Part shown: in pieces, positions 10,501 to 20,278 of the stretch
Numbering within the stretch: the stretch's first letter is position 1
Layout of the letters: the number at the start of each line of letters is the position of its first letter
The notes under the pieces: model-generated
Databases searched by the model: none
What the model was told of the DNA's origin: nothing
The model's input: the letters and a program-made list of their open reading frames with translations, nothing else
Assembly: GCA_946965045.2 (NCBI GenBank)
Contig: OX337229.1
Coordinates: 2,480,001-2,544,000 of the forward strand
Reading direction: 5' to 3'
From: Epithemia pelagica
Taxonomy: Eukaryota > Bacillariophyta > Bacillariophyceae > Surirellales > Surirellaceae
Length of the DNA stretch: 64,000 bases
Position numbers and translations under genes: made by a program

Positions 10501-12740
10501 CCGTCGATGAAACGGGCGAAAATGAAGGAGCGTACGACCACGACGACGATGTTGACGAGGAAGAAGTGGAAGATGAAGGAGCGCAAATTGAGGAGCGCGA
10601 GGAGTTCCCAGACGTATCTGAAGAATACGAGGATGACCATGACAGGGACGAACCAACCGACAACACCGAGTCTAGACACGAGTACAACCTTCGAGGAAAT
10701 CGGGAGCGATCGTACGCCCACCGGCTCGACCATCAGATGGACATGGCAGATGGCGCAACCTCTTATTTGCACGCACAGTTCTTGCAACAGGCCATCAAAC
10801 ACGCTACAACCAACGTGAATGACCGAACACCCATCCACTCCCTGATGGCAAATTTCATTTTCACTCAGATGTCTGCGAAAGCCGGCATAAAGAAACACGG
10901 GCAACGAGCCATTGACGCATTATTGAAGGAGTTCACTCAATTGGACGGCCAAGATACTTTCGATCCACAGGACGCGTCCAAATTGACCCCTCAACAAAAA
11001 AAGGCGGCCCTACGATCAGTCAACGTAATCAAAGAGAAACGTTGCGGGAAATTGAAGGGACGTTCATGTGCAGACGGCCGACCACAACGAACCCAATATG
11101 ACAAGAGTGAGACAGCATCACCAGCACTATCGGTGGATGCCCTCATCATGTCTCTCGTTATCGACGCCCAAGAACGACGAAAGGTTATCACGGCCGACAT
11201 CGCCGGCGCTTACCTCAACGCCTACATGAAGGATTTTGTCTTAATGCGACTGACGGGAGAGGTCGTCGACATTTTTTGCAAACTGGACAAGAAATACGAG
11301 AAATACGTCGTCACGGAAGATGGCGTAAAAGTCCTATACGTACGCCTTAACAAGGCCCTATATGGATGCGTACAATCCGCATTACTCTGGTACGAGTTGT
11401 TCGCGTCGACCCTGAAAGAAATGGGTTTCGAGCTAAACCCCTATGATCCATGCGTCGCGAATAAGATTATAAACGGCAAACAATGCACAATTACGTGGTA
11501 CGTGGACGACCTCAAGGCGTCCCACGTAGAAGAAGAAGTCGTCAAACAAATCATTGAGACGATCGAGGCCAAGTTTGGAAAGATGACAGTCTGCAGAGGA
11601 CGCAAGCACACATATTTGGGAATGAACATCACAATCAACGAAAACGGCACGGTCAGTATCCTGATGCCGCAATACATAAAAGAAGCAATCGAAATGTTCG
11701 GTGAAGACGTGTCCCAAGGTGCATCCTCACCAGCAAAGAAAGGCCTTTTCAACGTCAAAAGCGCCCCTGAACTGGATTCGAAACGAAAGGAGAAATTTCA
11801 CAGCATCGTCGCCAAGTTGCTCTACCTATCACAGAGGTCAAGGATTGACATCCAAACAGCAATCGCCTTCCTTTGCACACGCGTATCAAAGGCCACCACT
11901 GAGGATTGGGACAAACTTAGACGAGTACTCCAGTACTTATATGCTACAGAAGGGATGGAATACATCGTGGGAGCGGATGATGTCCCGCACCTTCTCAACT
12001 GGGTGGACGCATCATTCGCAGTACACGAGGACATGAAAAGTCACACAGGCGGCGTAATGTCACTGGGACGAGGCGCAATCATGGCGAAATCGAAAAAACA
12101 AAAGCTTAATACAAAAAGTTCTACGGAAGCGGAGGTCGTTGGAGCCAGCGATTACCTCCCGAATACTCTATGGGCCAAACGTTTTCTCGAGGCCCAAGGA
12201 TACAACATTGAAAGCACACGCTTCGCACAAGACAACCAAAGCGCCATACGGCTTGAGAAAAATGGAAGAGCATCGGCAGGTAAACAATCAAGACACGTGG
12301 ACATCAGATACTTCTTCATTAAGGACCAAATCCAACAAGAGAAGATCGATATCCACTACTGTCCCACCGAAGAGATGCTGGCGGATTTCTACACAAAACC
12401 GCTACAGGGAGCACTTTTCAACAAGTTTCGGGATGTACTATTGGGGCATAAACCCGTCAGTACCCTACAAACACACAACGTTCCCACGCCTTGTGAGGAG
12501 CGTGTTGGAAATAATGAGCAAGAAAGAAAACACTGCGACGCGGGAACGCCTGGCGAATCAAGACCAAAGACAATGAAAGCAAGACCAAAGACAATGAAGA
12601 ATACTATGGAGAACAAAACAAGCAAGACGAGCTCCGCACGCGTGTCGTTCGCTGACGTAGTCAGAAAAGGCAAGGCGAACAAATCGCCAACAAATGAACC
12701 TAGAGCTCATTCTTTGGAAACAATCAAGCCAGTAAATTAG
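7467..12740 (+). CDS. Gag-Pol polyprotein of Ty1/copia retrotransposon
   Basis: One 1,757-aa frame. Order: Gly/Arg-rich RNA-binding start (aa ~30-60); copia Gag of UBN2 type (~75-320); CCHC zinc knuckle CFHCQGPGHYASQC (388-401); protease with LLDSQST (~457), where most retroviral-type proteases have DSGA/DTGA; integrase catalytic core with ICADNF (~680), LHADNEF (~737) and VGQVERS (~765) supplying D, D and E; an acidic linker (~930-1070); reverse transcriptase with ITADIAGAYLN (~1240), LYGCVQSALLWYE and WYVDDLK (~1343); RNase H with NWVDASF (~1514), SSTEAE (~1550) and QDNQSA (~1587), ending near ADFYTKPLQG. The last ~80 residues are encoded inside the right LTR. The frame is intact, so the element could be autonomous. 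Confidence 0.95.
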   Translation: MSSTQGSSPSNPGGAQPTPGTTPPNDGGTSSPNQGNQGRGRRGGRGRGRGGRGGRGGRGGYATNPSTFKGNTDDMNGHVFQVFYECNDKRQFTRTIEALEEYFAKNLKHAGDMTTLTRELKNPTIEEPPDLPEEETSRLKIAIFEKKVAAYVTRCDILESNLQAAYAVIWGQCSEAMKAKLQGLEKYNSARDGCDCGWLLTQIKAIRHKFEEKRYGYASLNDAYTNFYMHRQQAEESLADYLHQFKENIDVLEHYGGSVGIDKGSQELVEKYLDPDESISSDEKKRVSRERALAIQFLKGADRKRFGNLLIELENQFTRGTDQYPPDLTSAYGMLVSYRGPKQPSNPSQSPGTPSLIPAGGGGGLQFAQTASPVPGLDGILHEAITCFHCQGPGHYASQCPLRGGDNGASNSASGNSGVTMLQQHAPSPPQYNFTFAIVDCCFSQPPHHSIPDTWVLLDSQSTISVFRNASLLSNIRPSMHPLTVYTNGGQQVSRLLGDIPNFGEVWYNPQSLANILSLAAVRQRCRITMDTAGDPSISVHRRDGSVMIFRESAMGLYYFDVADPSNFINSTSTPYLFLNSVPRNATGFSPREVEGADRARTLYRQLGRPSQRDFLDALTNNVIRNCPVTPEDARRALQIYGPDPATLKGKTVKRPTAAVPQQTITDIPDHIKQEHKRVTICADNFYVQGLIFCHTISRHINFRTVAAIANRRKTTLEQELKDVFHLYKSRGFEVVDLHADNEFAPLQNSIQPVIANIVAADDHVGQVERSIRTIKERVRSTVHGLPFRRYPVLMVRELVSHAVRTLNQLPNRKGISPTMSPRKIITGLPDPDYNSMRIEFGQYAQVFEERRRTSTTEPRTIGAIALNPTGNAQGSYYFMSLATGARISRHQWTEVPITQDVINRVEELAAEQEQPIINGELVFEWAPNVPIEDPENIDNAADDDDEEDNGNNDLHNDEDEGAISDEDNEDDPDVDEGANENSSDSDEPSEPPMVSTTDEDSTTEDESDVGAVDETGENEGAYDHDDDVDEEEVEDEGAQIEEREEFPDVSEEYEDDHDRDEPTDNTESRHEYNLRGNRERSYAHRLDHQMDMADGATSYLHAQFLQQAIKHATTNVNDRTPIHSLMANFIFTQMSAKAGIKKHGQRAIDALLKEFTQLDGQDTFDPQDASKLTPQQKKAALRSVNVIKEKRCGKLKGRSCADGRPQRTQYDKSETASPALSVDALIMSLVIDAQERRKVITADIAGAYLNAYMKDFVLMRLTGEVVDIFCKLDKKYEKYVVTEDGVKVLYVRLNKALYGCVQSALLWYELFASTLKEMGFELNPYDPCVANKIINGKQCTITWYVDDLKASHVEEEVVKQIIETIEAKFGKMTVCRGRKHTYLGMNITINENGTVSILMPQYIKEAIEMFGEDVSQGASSPAKKGLFNVKSAPELDSKRKEKFHSIVAKLLYLSQRSRIDIQTAIAFLCTRVSKATTEDWDKLRRVLQYLYATEGMEYIVGADDVPHLLNWVDASFAVHEDMKSHTGGVMSLGRGAIMAKSKKQKLNTKSSTEAEVVGASDYLPNTLWAKRFLEAQGYNIESTRFAQDNQSAIRLEKNGRASAGKQSRHVDIRYFFIKDQIQQEKIDIHYCPTEEMLADFYTKPLQGALFNKFRDVLLGHKPVSTLQTHNVPTPCEERVGNNEQERKHCDAGTPGESRPKTMKARPKTMKNTMENKTSKTSSARVSFADVVRKGKANKSPTNEPRAHSLETIKPVN

Positions 12741-12801
12741 GATCATTTTCGACTTTACAGTATAGTGGGCAAAGCTGACGGCTACGACACTCTACTCAAC
12801 A
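12503..12801 (+). repeat. right LTR (299 bp)
   Basis: Same length and ends (TGTTG...CAACA) as the left LTR. It contains the stop codon of gag-pol at 12738-12740, so the polyprotein tail is LTR-encoded. Confidence 0.95.
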
Positions 12802-12806
12802 CCCTC
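12802..12806. repeat. target-site duplication (right), CCCTC
   Basis: Directly follows the right LTR and matches the pentamer before the left LTR. Confidence 0.92.
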
Positions 12807-12847
12807 ACATTTTCTTTCGCAATGACCATGGAAGTCTTCCAATGTTG
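12807..12847. repeat. direct repeat, copy B, right part
   Basis: Continuation of the 71-bp repeat broken by the retrotransposon. One base (GAAGTC for GCAGTC) differs from copy A in this part, and the match ends after CCAATGTTG. Confidence 0.8.
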
Positions 12848-13930
12848 ATTGAGAGTACCGTCGTCAAAAGCCCGTGCACAAAATACAATAGGGAGAGTAA
12901 GATAAGACTCTAGGGAACACATTGATGCCATTTTGTGCACGGGGATTTTTGAAATGAGCTCAAAAAGTAATGTTTCCGAAGCCATCATGAAAACTCTACA
13001 ACGTAACCTGGTCTTTCCCATCTTCTGGGCTACTTGAATGCCGCCATCCCCAAACATGAAGCTATGTCCACCAATTTCGACTCATTTCTCATTTTCCAAA
13101 TTGTGCGTAGAGAATGTGGACTAACTAAGGTATCCTCTTATCGTCTCACAAATTGTGATTACTCCTGCGATCATGTCAAGTAACCATCATTCTCAACAGT
13201 TGCAAGAGGATACAGAAAGATAAAGGAAGGCCATTCGTCTCAATAGACTATATTAGGGAGTAGGGATATGTTTTGGTGGTTGCAATCTCTCGCTTGCCAG
13301 ATTCTTTACCTCCAGAACTCAGATCAAGTAGGTACTTTCTTTCTGTCTCAACCAGTCAAATTGGCGCCGTAGCATTTGTCGATTTCGATTCGTATAGAGG
13401 TAGATGCTCGCCGGCAACACGAGGACTTGGGGTATCCAAAATCCAAAATCCCAATTCAAAGCACGTGGGTCCTCCATCCAAAAGAGACGACGGAATCCAT
13501 AACGTTGTACGTCCCCCACAATTTTGCCAGTTCGCCCAGTCTTGTCTCGGCCGCGTCCCGATGGAGAGTAGACTTCGCACCGCCCAAAACTCGCGTACGT
13601 TGATTGCCCCAATTTTGGCCCTCCGGGGTGTGAAATAGGTTGAATCTTGGCGGGATAAAACGTCAACGTACAATCCGGACGATCGATACGACTGGATTGT
13701 TATGTGACGCGAGGCCGGCGGGAACAAAATTAATTGTCAGAGTGCTCCGCGTACTGGTGAGCCGTTAAACCATCCAAACGAGACCAACGACAAAGTATAG
13801 TAGGGTGAATTGTGAATTTATACACAGAGTAACTCGTCCTATATCCAGTTTCCCTTCTTCATGTGCCGAGGAAGACGATCCCACCCAACTGGAGCCTTGC
13901 CATTAATTCGTTCGTGAGATACAGGATTTC
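12848..13930. other. intergenic, no supported gene
   Basis: About 1.1 kb. Short ORFs overlap on both strands with no recognisable domain and no splice structure I could fit. It presumably includes the promoter and 5' leader of the PH-domain gene that follows. Confidence 0.5.
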
Positions 13931-15355
13931 ATGCAAAGCAGTGAAGAAGTCGTTGTTGTTGTAGCAATTCACACGGACACTCCTAGTGGGATGTCGGGCG
14001 AAGCCATCACGACACAACTCGAACCTCCAACGAGGAGCCGTAGCTCGACTAGTAGTAGCGGTGGCGAGGAGACCACAATAACGGGAACCAACACCATGAA
14101 CAGCACAACTACTGTATTGATGAGAGATCGAAGACTTGACTTCAGTCCAGAAAGAGCGCGACGCAGATGCGTCTCTCCAAGTAATAGCTATAGCGATACT
14201 ACGGCGGCAATCATTGAACCCATTTCTCCAAAACAACAAGGACAACGGACATCTTTGCGGTTCGATGAAGCAACCTACAACTTATTGACCGGAAACATTG
14301 CCTTGCCCTCGATGACGACATCAACTGGAGCGAACAAAACAACAAGGAACAGCCCTACTAGAATGGGTTCTTGTCCCAATTTGAAACTTGCTATGCAGGA
14401 TCTTAATATATCTGACCGAGGAAATCAAAGTAAGGGACAGTTGTTGTTCTCCACACCACCGCCCAGATCAACCGCTGCACCAGTGGACTCTTCGGAACGA
14501 AAGGAAGGAGAGGAGAAATCTGCCGATCAGGAATCGGACGGTCTTGCCTCTATTGTAGCTGGAGGAGTTGTGTACTATCCAGAAGAAGTCTTAGCGGAAG
14601 GATGGTTGCAAAAGAAAGGTACTGGTCATGACTGGTTAGGAAGTCGAGGATGGAAAGCTCGCTGGGCACGTCTTTGTATGGCCACAACAAAACCTGCGGA
14701 CAGCTCCCATGGAGATTCTCAGACGCAAACGAATGTCTCGAGGGAACGCCCCACGAGTCCGGAACCTTTCATGCCGCAAACGCCCTTTCTACAACAGCAC
14801 GCTGCTACAAATTCTGAAAGTCCCATTGTTCCAATTCTCCTATTGTATTGGTTCCCCTATTCGACTACTGTTTCAACGGCTATTTTGCTGGATTCGACTG
14901 TTGTCATGGGAGTGGATTTGGAGGACAAGACCCGCGTCAACCCCTATCGCTTTGAGGTCCGACATGCTACCACACAAGAAAATGTCACACTGCCGACCAT
15001 TACTCGAACCTTTGCAGCCCCACAGCGCGAACGAGATGCCTGGGTGTACGCGATTTCTCAGGCACTTTTGACCTATGGCAAGGCCAAACAAAAGGCTCGG
15101 AAAGAGCAAAAGGCTATGATAATGTCCCATCGCATTTCCCCACGAGGTGTAGTCTTGGGAGCAGAAGATGAATGTCCTTGGAGATCCATGAGTCCCTTGT
15201 CGGATCGGGGTGCTGCAACGATTGCTCGCGAAAAGTCGGCTGCGCCGCCCTTGTCACCAACCATGCCCACGCGGCGTCTGTCCCTCCAGAGGCCCTCCCC
15301 ACCGACTCGGTCCAGCAGCACCCCGTCCATTCTATCTGAGAGCAGCGAAAAATAG
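13931..15355 (+). CDS. PH-domain protein with disordered N-terminus
   Basis: A 474-aa single-exon protein from an ATG. Residues 1-200 are Ser/Thr-rich and disordered. A pleckstrin-homology domain starts near aa 220 (VLAEGWLQKKG ... GWKARWARLCMA), is interrupted by a ~45-aa Ser/Pro/Gln-rich loop, and resumes with PILLLYWFPY, NPYRFEVRHA and a final helix around the invariant Trp (RERDAWVYAISQAL, ~aa 375). PH domains bind phosphoinositides or protein partners at membranes; the ligand cannot be read from sequence. The basic segment after the domain (KAKQKARKEQK) and the Ser/Pro-rich tail have no recognised motifs. The long insert in the first half of the PH fold is unusual but in frame. Confidence 0.75.
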   Translation: MQSSEEVVVVVAIHTDTPSGMSGEAITTQLEPPTRSRSSTSSSGGEETTITGTNTMNSTTTVLMRDRRLDFSPERARRRCVSPSNSYSDTTAAIIEPISPKQQGQRTSLRFDEATYNLLTGNIALPSMTTSTGANKTTRNSPTRMGSCPNLKLAMQDLNISDRGNQSKGQLLFSTPPPRSTAAPVDSSERKEGEEKSADQESDGLASIVAGGVVYYPEEVLAEGWLQKKGTGHDWLGSRGWKARWARLCMATTKPADSSHGDSQTQTNVSRERPTSPEPFMPQTPFLQQHAATNSESPIVPILLLYWFPYSTTVSTAILLDSTVVMGVDLEDKTRVNPYRFEVRHATTQENVTLPTITRTFAAPQRERDAWVYAISQALLTYGKAKQKARKEQKAMIMSHRISPRGVVLGAEDECPWRSMSPLSDRGAATIAREKSAAPPLSPTMPTRRLSLQRPSPPTRSSSTPSILSESSEK

Positions 15356-15939
15356 ATGAAATTCCCATGACACCAGTGTCGTGTTGTCGTCTCGACAGCT
15401 TCTGTTTGTTCATCATGTTCCCCAATCCTCATGAAGATAATGTCTATCTCCAGCGCTCACGCACACTTTTACTGCACTCCCAGCAGCTCCTTCATTCATG
15501 TCCATTTTGAATTTCTTCGTTTCTTCCACTATATAGACAAACCATTCACCAGGCATGCGTATGGTGCATGTCCTGAACTATTAGATGATATCATGCGTTT
15601 GAAGCTTAGTCAAAATAGGTTGTTGTGCAGTGGCCAATTCTACTTTTAGAGAAACTAAACAAGTCCGGTCACGCACTTCAAATGTTCCATCAACACTTTG
15701 TTCGTCGCCACAAGCGAACCAAAGCTCCGGCAAAGATTCAAGATCTGCGAATGACTTCAATAGCATGGACAAGGTCGTTCAACAACCCAGCCACAGACCT
15801 ACGTTTCTGTTGCTTTCCAATCTCAAGAGAGGATGCATTGGCGCTCCACTCATTCTGACACGCACACACAAGACGGGGCAAGTCACTTGCCGCTTGGCGG
15901 CAGGAAAGCATAACTTGAGCGTTTTTCGCTGCGATCCAT
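15356..15939. other. convergent intergenic region
   Basis: 3' flanks of the PH-domain gene and of SAR1, which converge here. Only short overlapping ORFs without recognisable domains. Confidence 0.5.
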
Positions 15940-16575
15940 CTACAAAAACTGGGATATCCATTGAAAAGCTTGTGGATATCCCTCTCCTTTGAGCACAGAT
16001 ATTCGAAAAATGGCAATGCGGTCGGAGGAGTACTGCTGTACTAAAGCATCGTAGTCGAGTCGTTGGCATATCTCATCCGTCGACAAGACTTGATCCTCTA
16101 AATCACACTTGTTGAGCAAAATCGCCACGGGTGGAAAGATGGGAGAATCGTCCTCTTCTTGAGATACTCCATTTTGGCTCTCCTCTTTAATATTGTGTAG
16201 TAGCAAGTTATCGAGTTCAAAGGCAGCTTCCTCCAATCGATCGGGATCGGCAGCATCCAACAAAAACAGAATGGCCAACTTTTTTCGTTTCTCATCCGAC
16301 TCATCCATCAAGTAGTCAGCCCACAAATGTCGGACCACTTCATGACCACCCAAATCCCATGCTTGAAATTGGATACCTTTGTAATGAAATTCATTTTGCG
16401 ATGGCCGATCGGTGGGCGGGAAGTTCTGGGGCAAATGGCCCGTCCGTAATCGATGCAGCAAGGTGGTCTTTCCTGCATTGTCTAATCCCAGTAGTAATAA
16501 ATTCCCTTTCTTCTGACTCAAACCCAATGATTGGAATAAGGCATCCCATAATCGAGAAAGAAGGGCAAACAACAT
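15940..16575 (-). CDS. SAR1: SAR1-family small GTPase (COPII coat)
   Basis: A 211-aa Ras-like GTPase. SAR1 recruits the COPII coat at ER exit sites. Seen here: an amphipathic N-terminus (MLFALLSRLWDALFQSLGL), P-loop GLDNAGKTTLL, DLGGHE in switch II, NKCD for guanine specificity, and the C-terminal ISVLKGEGYPQAFQWISQFL, which matches the SAR1 signature SVLK-x-x-GY-x-x-x-F-x-W better than ARF or ARL. There is no N-terminal myristoylation glycine, as expected for SAR1. The ATG was chosen because it gives the usual SAR1 N-terminus; upstream in-frame sequence lacks similarity. A 10-15-residue acidic insert (around SQEEDDSP) before the NKCD strand makes it slightly longer than the usual ~190-200 aa. 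Divergent from importin beta. Confidence 0.88.
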   Translation of the reverse strand: MLFALLSRLWDALFQSLGLSQKKGNLLLLGLDNAGKTTLLHRLRTGHLPQNFPPTDRPSQNEFHYKGIQFQAWDLGGHEVVRHLWADYLMDESDEKRKKLAILFLLDAADPDRLEEAAFELDNLLLHNIKEESQNGVSQEEDDSPIFPPVAILLNKCDLEDQVLSTDEICQRLDYDALVQQYSSDRIAIFRISVLKGEGYPQAFQWISQFL

Positions 16576-17050
16576 GGTCACATACGAGTCAGGAAGACCA
16601 AGGACTTTTTGAAAAAAATTCTGCTTCGGTGGTATCCTATTAGAGTTAGAGCTATATAATCTTATGGCGTCTGTCTGTACGTGCGTGGGAGGGACGCCAG
16701 ACAAACGTGTCACGCCGAGGCAGTCATTTTTGAAAAAAGTCTGTCTGAGACACGAATACCTATCAGTTGTAAGAGAAAAAGTATTATTCGATTTGGAGTT
16801 GTTCATGTTGGGCCTTTGCAGTAAGTTGTAAGTGTATGGGAACGCGCGATGAGCATTGGCGTCGCTGTCCCCGCGCTCTCTCCTCCCACACATTACCACA
16901 CAACGGTTTTTTCTTGCGCTCTCTAACAATAACTAAGACAACTTGTCAGTTTCTCGTTGCTATTCTGGAGACAAACCCAAAGCTCTCCTTGTTATCCGAT
17001 TTGGAACCTCAACGATTCATCTTACAACACTTTACTACAAAAAGAGGGCC
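16576..17050. promoter_or_regulatory. divergent promoter region, SAR1 / importin beta
   Basis: 475 bp between two outward-facing housekeeping genes, presumably holding both promoters and leaders. I see no TATA box or named motif with confidence. Confidence 0.4.
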
Positions 17051-19834
17051 ATGGAGGAACAGCTTACAAACGCCCTGGTGGCGGCAGGACAAGCCGGTAC
17101 GTTTGACTCTTCGTCTGACCATGAAAAGACTGTTTGGCCGTCTCACTTCCATGTTCTCTGTTTCCTTTTGCTTGCTGCCTGTTGCCGGTATTTCTACAGA
17201 CAAGGAAGCGGAAAAGTTTCTGGAAGGATTGATGAATCAAAACTATGGACAATTGATCCAAATGCTGGCTGCAGAGATTGCGAACGAAGCGAAACCCTTC
17301 CCAGCTCGACAAATGGCCTGTATCTATATTAAAAACACTCTCATGGGACAATCGAATACAGTTCAGAAGGAGAAGCATGATAGGTGGAAGTCGTTGACCA
17401 GTGATATACGTACTGCCTGCAAAGAAAATATGTTGAAAGCAATGCGGAGCGCATCGGTTCCGCAATTGCCTCATTTTGTTGCTGTGGCCGCTTCCGAGAT
17501 TGCCGTGGTGGAGTTGCCCTTTCGTGAATGGCCTACCTTTGTGGGATCCCTTATGGAAAACGTGACATCGCCTCAAGCACACGAAAAAGTCAAAATTGCC
17601 AGTTTGGAGTGTTTGGGTTATGTCTGCGATCGAATTGTAGGAGTGGAAGAACTCATTGGAACTTTACCGGATTTGGATTCCTCCATTGTCGATTCTATGC
17701 TCACTACAATCGTGGATGCGGTGCAACCGGGAAGACCGGATGACATGCGATATTCGGCCCTTCAGGCCTTGCAGAGCTCTCTCTTGTTTATCCGCAAGAA
17801 TATGGACAACAAGCAAGAGCGAGACTTTATCATGAATGCGATCAGCGAAGCCTGTCGGAACCCGCAATCGCGTATCCGATCCTTGGCGTTTTTGTGCTTT
17901 GATACGGTCACGGAATATTATTACGAAGTTTTGCAAGACTACATGACCAACATTTTTCAATTCACGACCGAAGCGATCAAAGGCGATGCGGACGAGACGG
18001 TAAAGGCAAACGCTATTGAAGTTTGGAATACATTGGCGGAAACTGAAACCTCGTTGATTGAGGAAGAAAAGGAGGCAGCGGCGATGGGTCTAACTGTTTC
18101 TCATAGAGCTCCCTGTCCGCGATACGTACAAGCTGCCATGGAACATCTCGTCCCTCTTCTCTTGGCCTTATTTACCCAACAGAACGAAGATGATGAAGAT
18201 GACACAACGGACTTGCAAGAGAAAGCCGCGACTTGCCTCGAACTTATCAGTCTGACAGTGGAAGGACTCGTTGTACCGCACGTCATGCCATACGTCCAGC
18301 AACACATTCAATCTCAGGAATGGCGACTTCGTGACGCTGCGATTGTGGCCTTTATGACGATTCTCGATGGCCCGTCCACTGAGGATATTGGTCAGTTCGT
18401 CGATCAATCCATTCAAGTAATGCTTCAATCATTCAGTGATGAACATGCTGTTGTACGCGGATCCGCTGTACATTGTGTGCGAAAGATTTGTTCCTTCCAC
18501 TTGTCGAGTTTGTCCTCGGAAAAACTCACGGCCATTTTGACAGCGGTGGATCAAAAGCTCACCGACAAACCCAGTATTGCTGCAGCGGCGTGCTCTGTGA
18601 TTTATGAGATCGGTCAAAATTTGAAAGTAATTCCGCCACCACCTACCAACATTCTATCACCGTGCTTGGTCCAGCTGATGAAGGATTTGTTGATGGTGAC
18701 GGAGCGAAGCGATGCGGCGGAGCATAATATCCGAGTTGTCGCCATGTCCGCAGCTGGAGCGATAATCCAAGCGTCCGCCGCAGACGTCGAAAACGTCTTT
18801 AGTGAACTATTGCCAGCCATTGCGGGCCGTTTGGAAAGTGCCCTGGCATTCCAGGCAGTTACCAATGATGACAAGGAAAGCAAGGCTCAAATGATTGCGC
18901 AACTCGCTGCTTTGATTCAAAGTCTTTACCAAAGAATGTCAAAAGAGACTGTCTTGCCTCAATCCGATAGAGTCATGAGTCTACTGTTGCAATCAGTCCA
19001 AGTGCGAAACGCTGCCGAAGAAGCCTTTATGACCATTGGCAGTGTCGTGTCCAATTTGGAGCACGACTTTGTGGTGAGTTTTAGAGAAACGACACTGTCA
19101 TGCTTTGGATTCACTTCCCTCACGCTCTGATTGCTTCACATCCACAGAAATATTTGGAAGCCTTTATTCCGATGCTTCTTCAAGGCTTGAAGAGTCTTGA
19201 ATTGACCAATTTATGTCTAATTTGTACAGGCGGAGTAGTGGACCTTTGTGGTGGTCTGGGACCCCTTATTCAACCCCATGCAGATGGTATCATGGAAGCA
19301 ATGTTCAACATCATTCGAGATGGCTCCGTCCATCGCGATGTGAAGCCCGCTGTTATTTCGTGTTTTGGAGACATGGCAATGGCAGTTGGAGCTGCCTACC
19401 AGCCGTACATGCAATTGACCATGATGCTACTAATGCAGGCATCTCAACAAAGTGCACCTCCCGACAATGAAGACATGGTGGGTTTCATCAACAAACTTCG
19501 GTGCTCCGTCTTGGAAGCTTACTCAGGTATTCTGGTTGGTCTAGCGGAAGGAGGCGCCATCGATGTGTTTTTGTCAAGCCTTCCAAACGTGTTGCAATTT
19601 TTGAACTTTCTGGCTTCGGATGGAAGTAAGGATGAACTTGTTTTGCAAAAGGCTGTCGTTCTTGTGGGTGATATTGCACATGAAGCCGGTTCCAAGCCGG
19701 ACGTGAAACACCAAATCAACTTACCATTTGTGGGGCAATTAATTCGGGAAGCCCTCTCCTCACAAAATAAAACAATGCAACAAGACGCACAATGGGCAGC
19801 CAGTGTTGTGGAAAAAGCTGTAAGACCTCAATGA
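17051..19834 (+). CDS. KPNB1: importin subunit beta-1 (karyopherin beta)
   Basis: HEAT-repeat nuclear import receptor that carries cargo, directly or through importin alpha, across nuclear pores under RanGTP control. Three exons: 17051-17096, 17200-19073, 19148-19834; introns of 103 nt (phase 1) and 74 nt (phase 0). About 868 aa, the normal family length. The N-terminal helices (KEAEKFLEGLMNQNYGQLIQ), the PARQMACIYIKNTL segment, DDMRYSALQAL, the acidic run NEDDEDDTTDLQ after PCPRYVQAAMEHL (as in the acidic loop of importin beta), LRDAAIVAFMTILDGP and the C-terminal KYLEAFIPML are characteristic. The start is a short first exon whose splice gives continuous QADKEAEKF. Divergent from SAR1. Confidence 0.92.
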
Positions 19835-19983
19835 GTTTTGACCGTCTTGAGCCCCAAAGAGTAACCGGTCGCGGTCCCTAGAGATTCAACGAAACCATCC
19901 CTTTGATGGGTGGTTGGATGTCGAGGCACCGTGCAGCATGAAAAAAGGATAAATAAATGGGATAGAGGGAGGACAAGTTTTGT

Positions 19984-20047
19984 CAGCAGACAGTCTCCTG
20001 TATCTACGACGACGACATGACCTATGTCGGGAAACGACTGTCTGCTG
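19984..20047. repeat. nested inverted repeat (12-bp arms, 40-nt loop)
   Basis: CAGCAGACAGTC at 19984-19995 pairs perfectly with GACTGTCTGCTG at 20036-20047. Inside the loop, CGACAT and ATGTCG can form a second 6-bp stem around GACCT. It lies 150 bp after importin beta and 230 bp before the SET gene, so it could be a 3'-end or 5'-leader structure, or a chance palindrome. Confidence 0.5.
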
Positions 20048-20278
20048 CCTTCTCCTCCCTCTTCTCTTGGCTAGATAGATTTCTCTCTTCCATGGAATAT
20101 TCTTCTGGCTTTTGACGTTGTGTAGACTAGCATGCTCAATGTTTTAGGATGAAGAATCCATCCTTTGGGCTTCGAGGGAGAGACGTTGATCAAGAGAGGG
20201 GTCGATCATACGACCGACGGCTGAATAGTCCAGTCTTGTTTGCACCCCAAAAGGGATTCAAAATTTTTCATATCAACG

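Larger units (their letters stand above)
6506..12801 (+). mobile_element. complete Ty1/copia-type LTR retrotransposon (6,296 bp)
   Basis: A full-length element with 299-bp direct LTRs, a 5-bp target duplication and one long gag-pol frame in the order Gag, protease, integrase, reverse transcriptase, RNase H, which defines Ty1/copia. No inactivating stop or frameshift is visible, and the LTRs appear identical by eye, so insertion was recent. A separate ORF precedes gag. No standard initiator-Met primer-binding site is recognisable just after the left LTR; the sequence there begins TTGTTTCCAAAG. A short purine-rich run (GAGGAGCG) before the right LTR may be the polypurine tract. The element resembles the CoDi families described from diatoms, but I cannot assign the family without alignment. 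Confidence 0.95.

Noticed and set aside
10097-10687. Ser-rich minus-strand ORF inside the retrotransposon
   Set aside because: Antisense of the acidic linker of the polyprotein.
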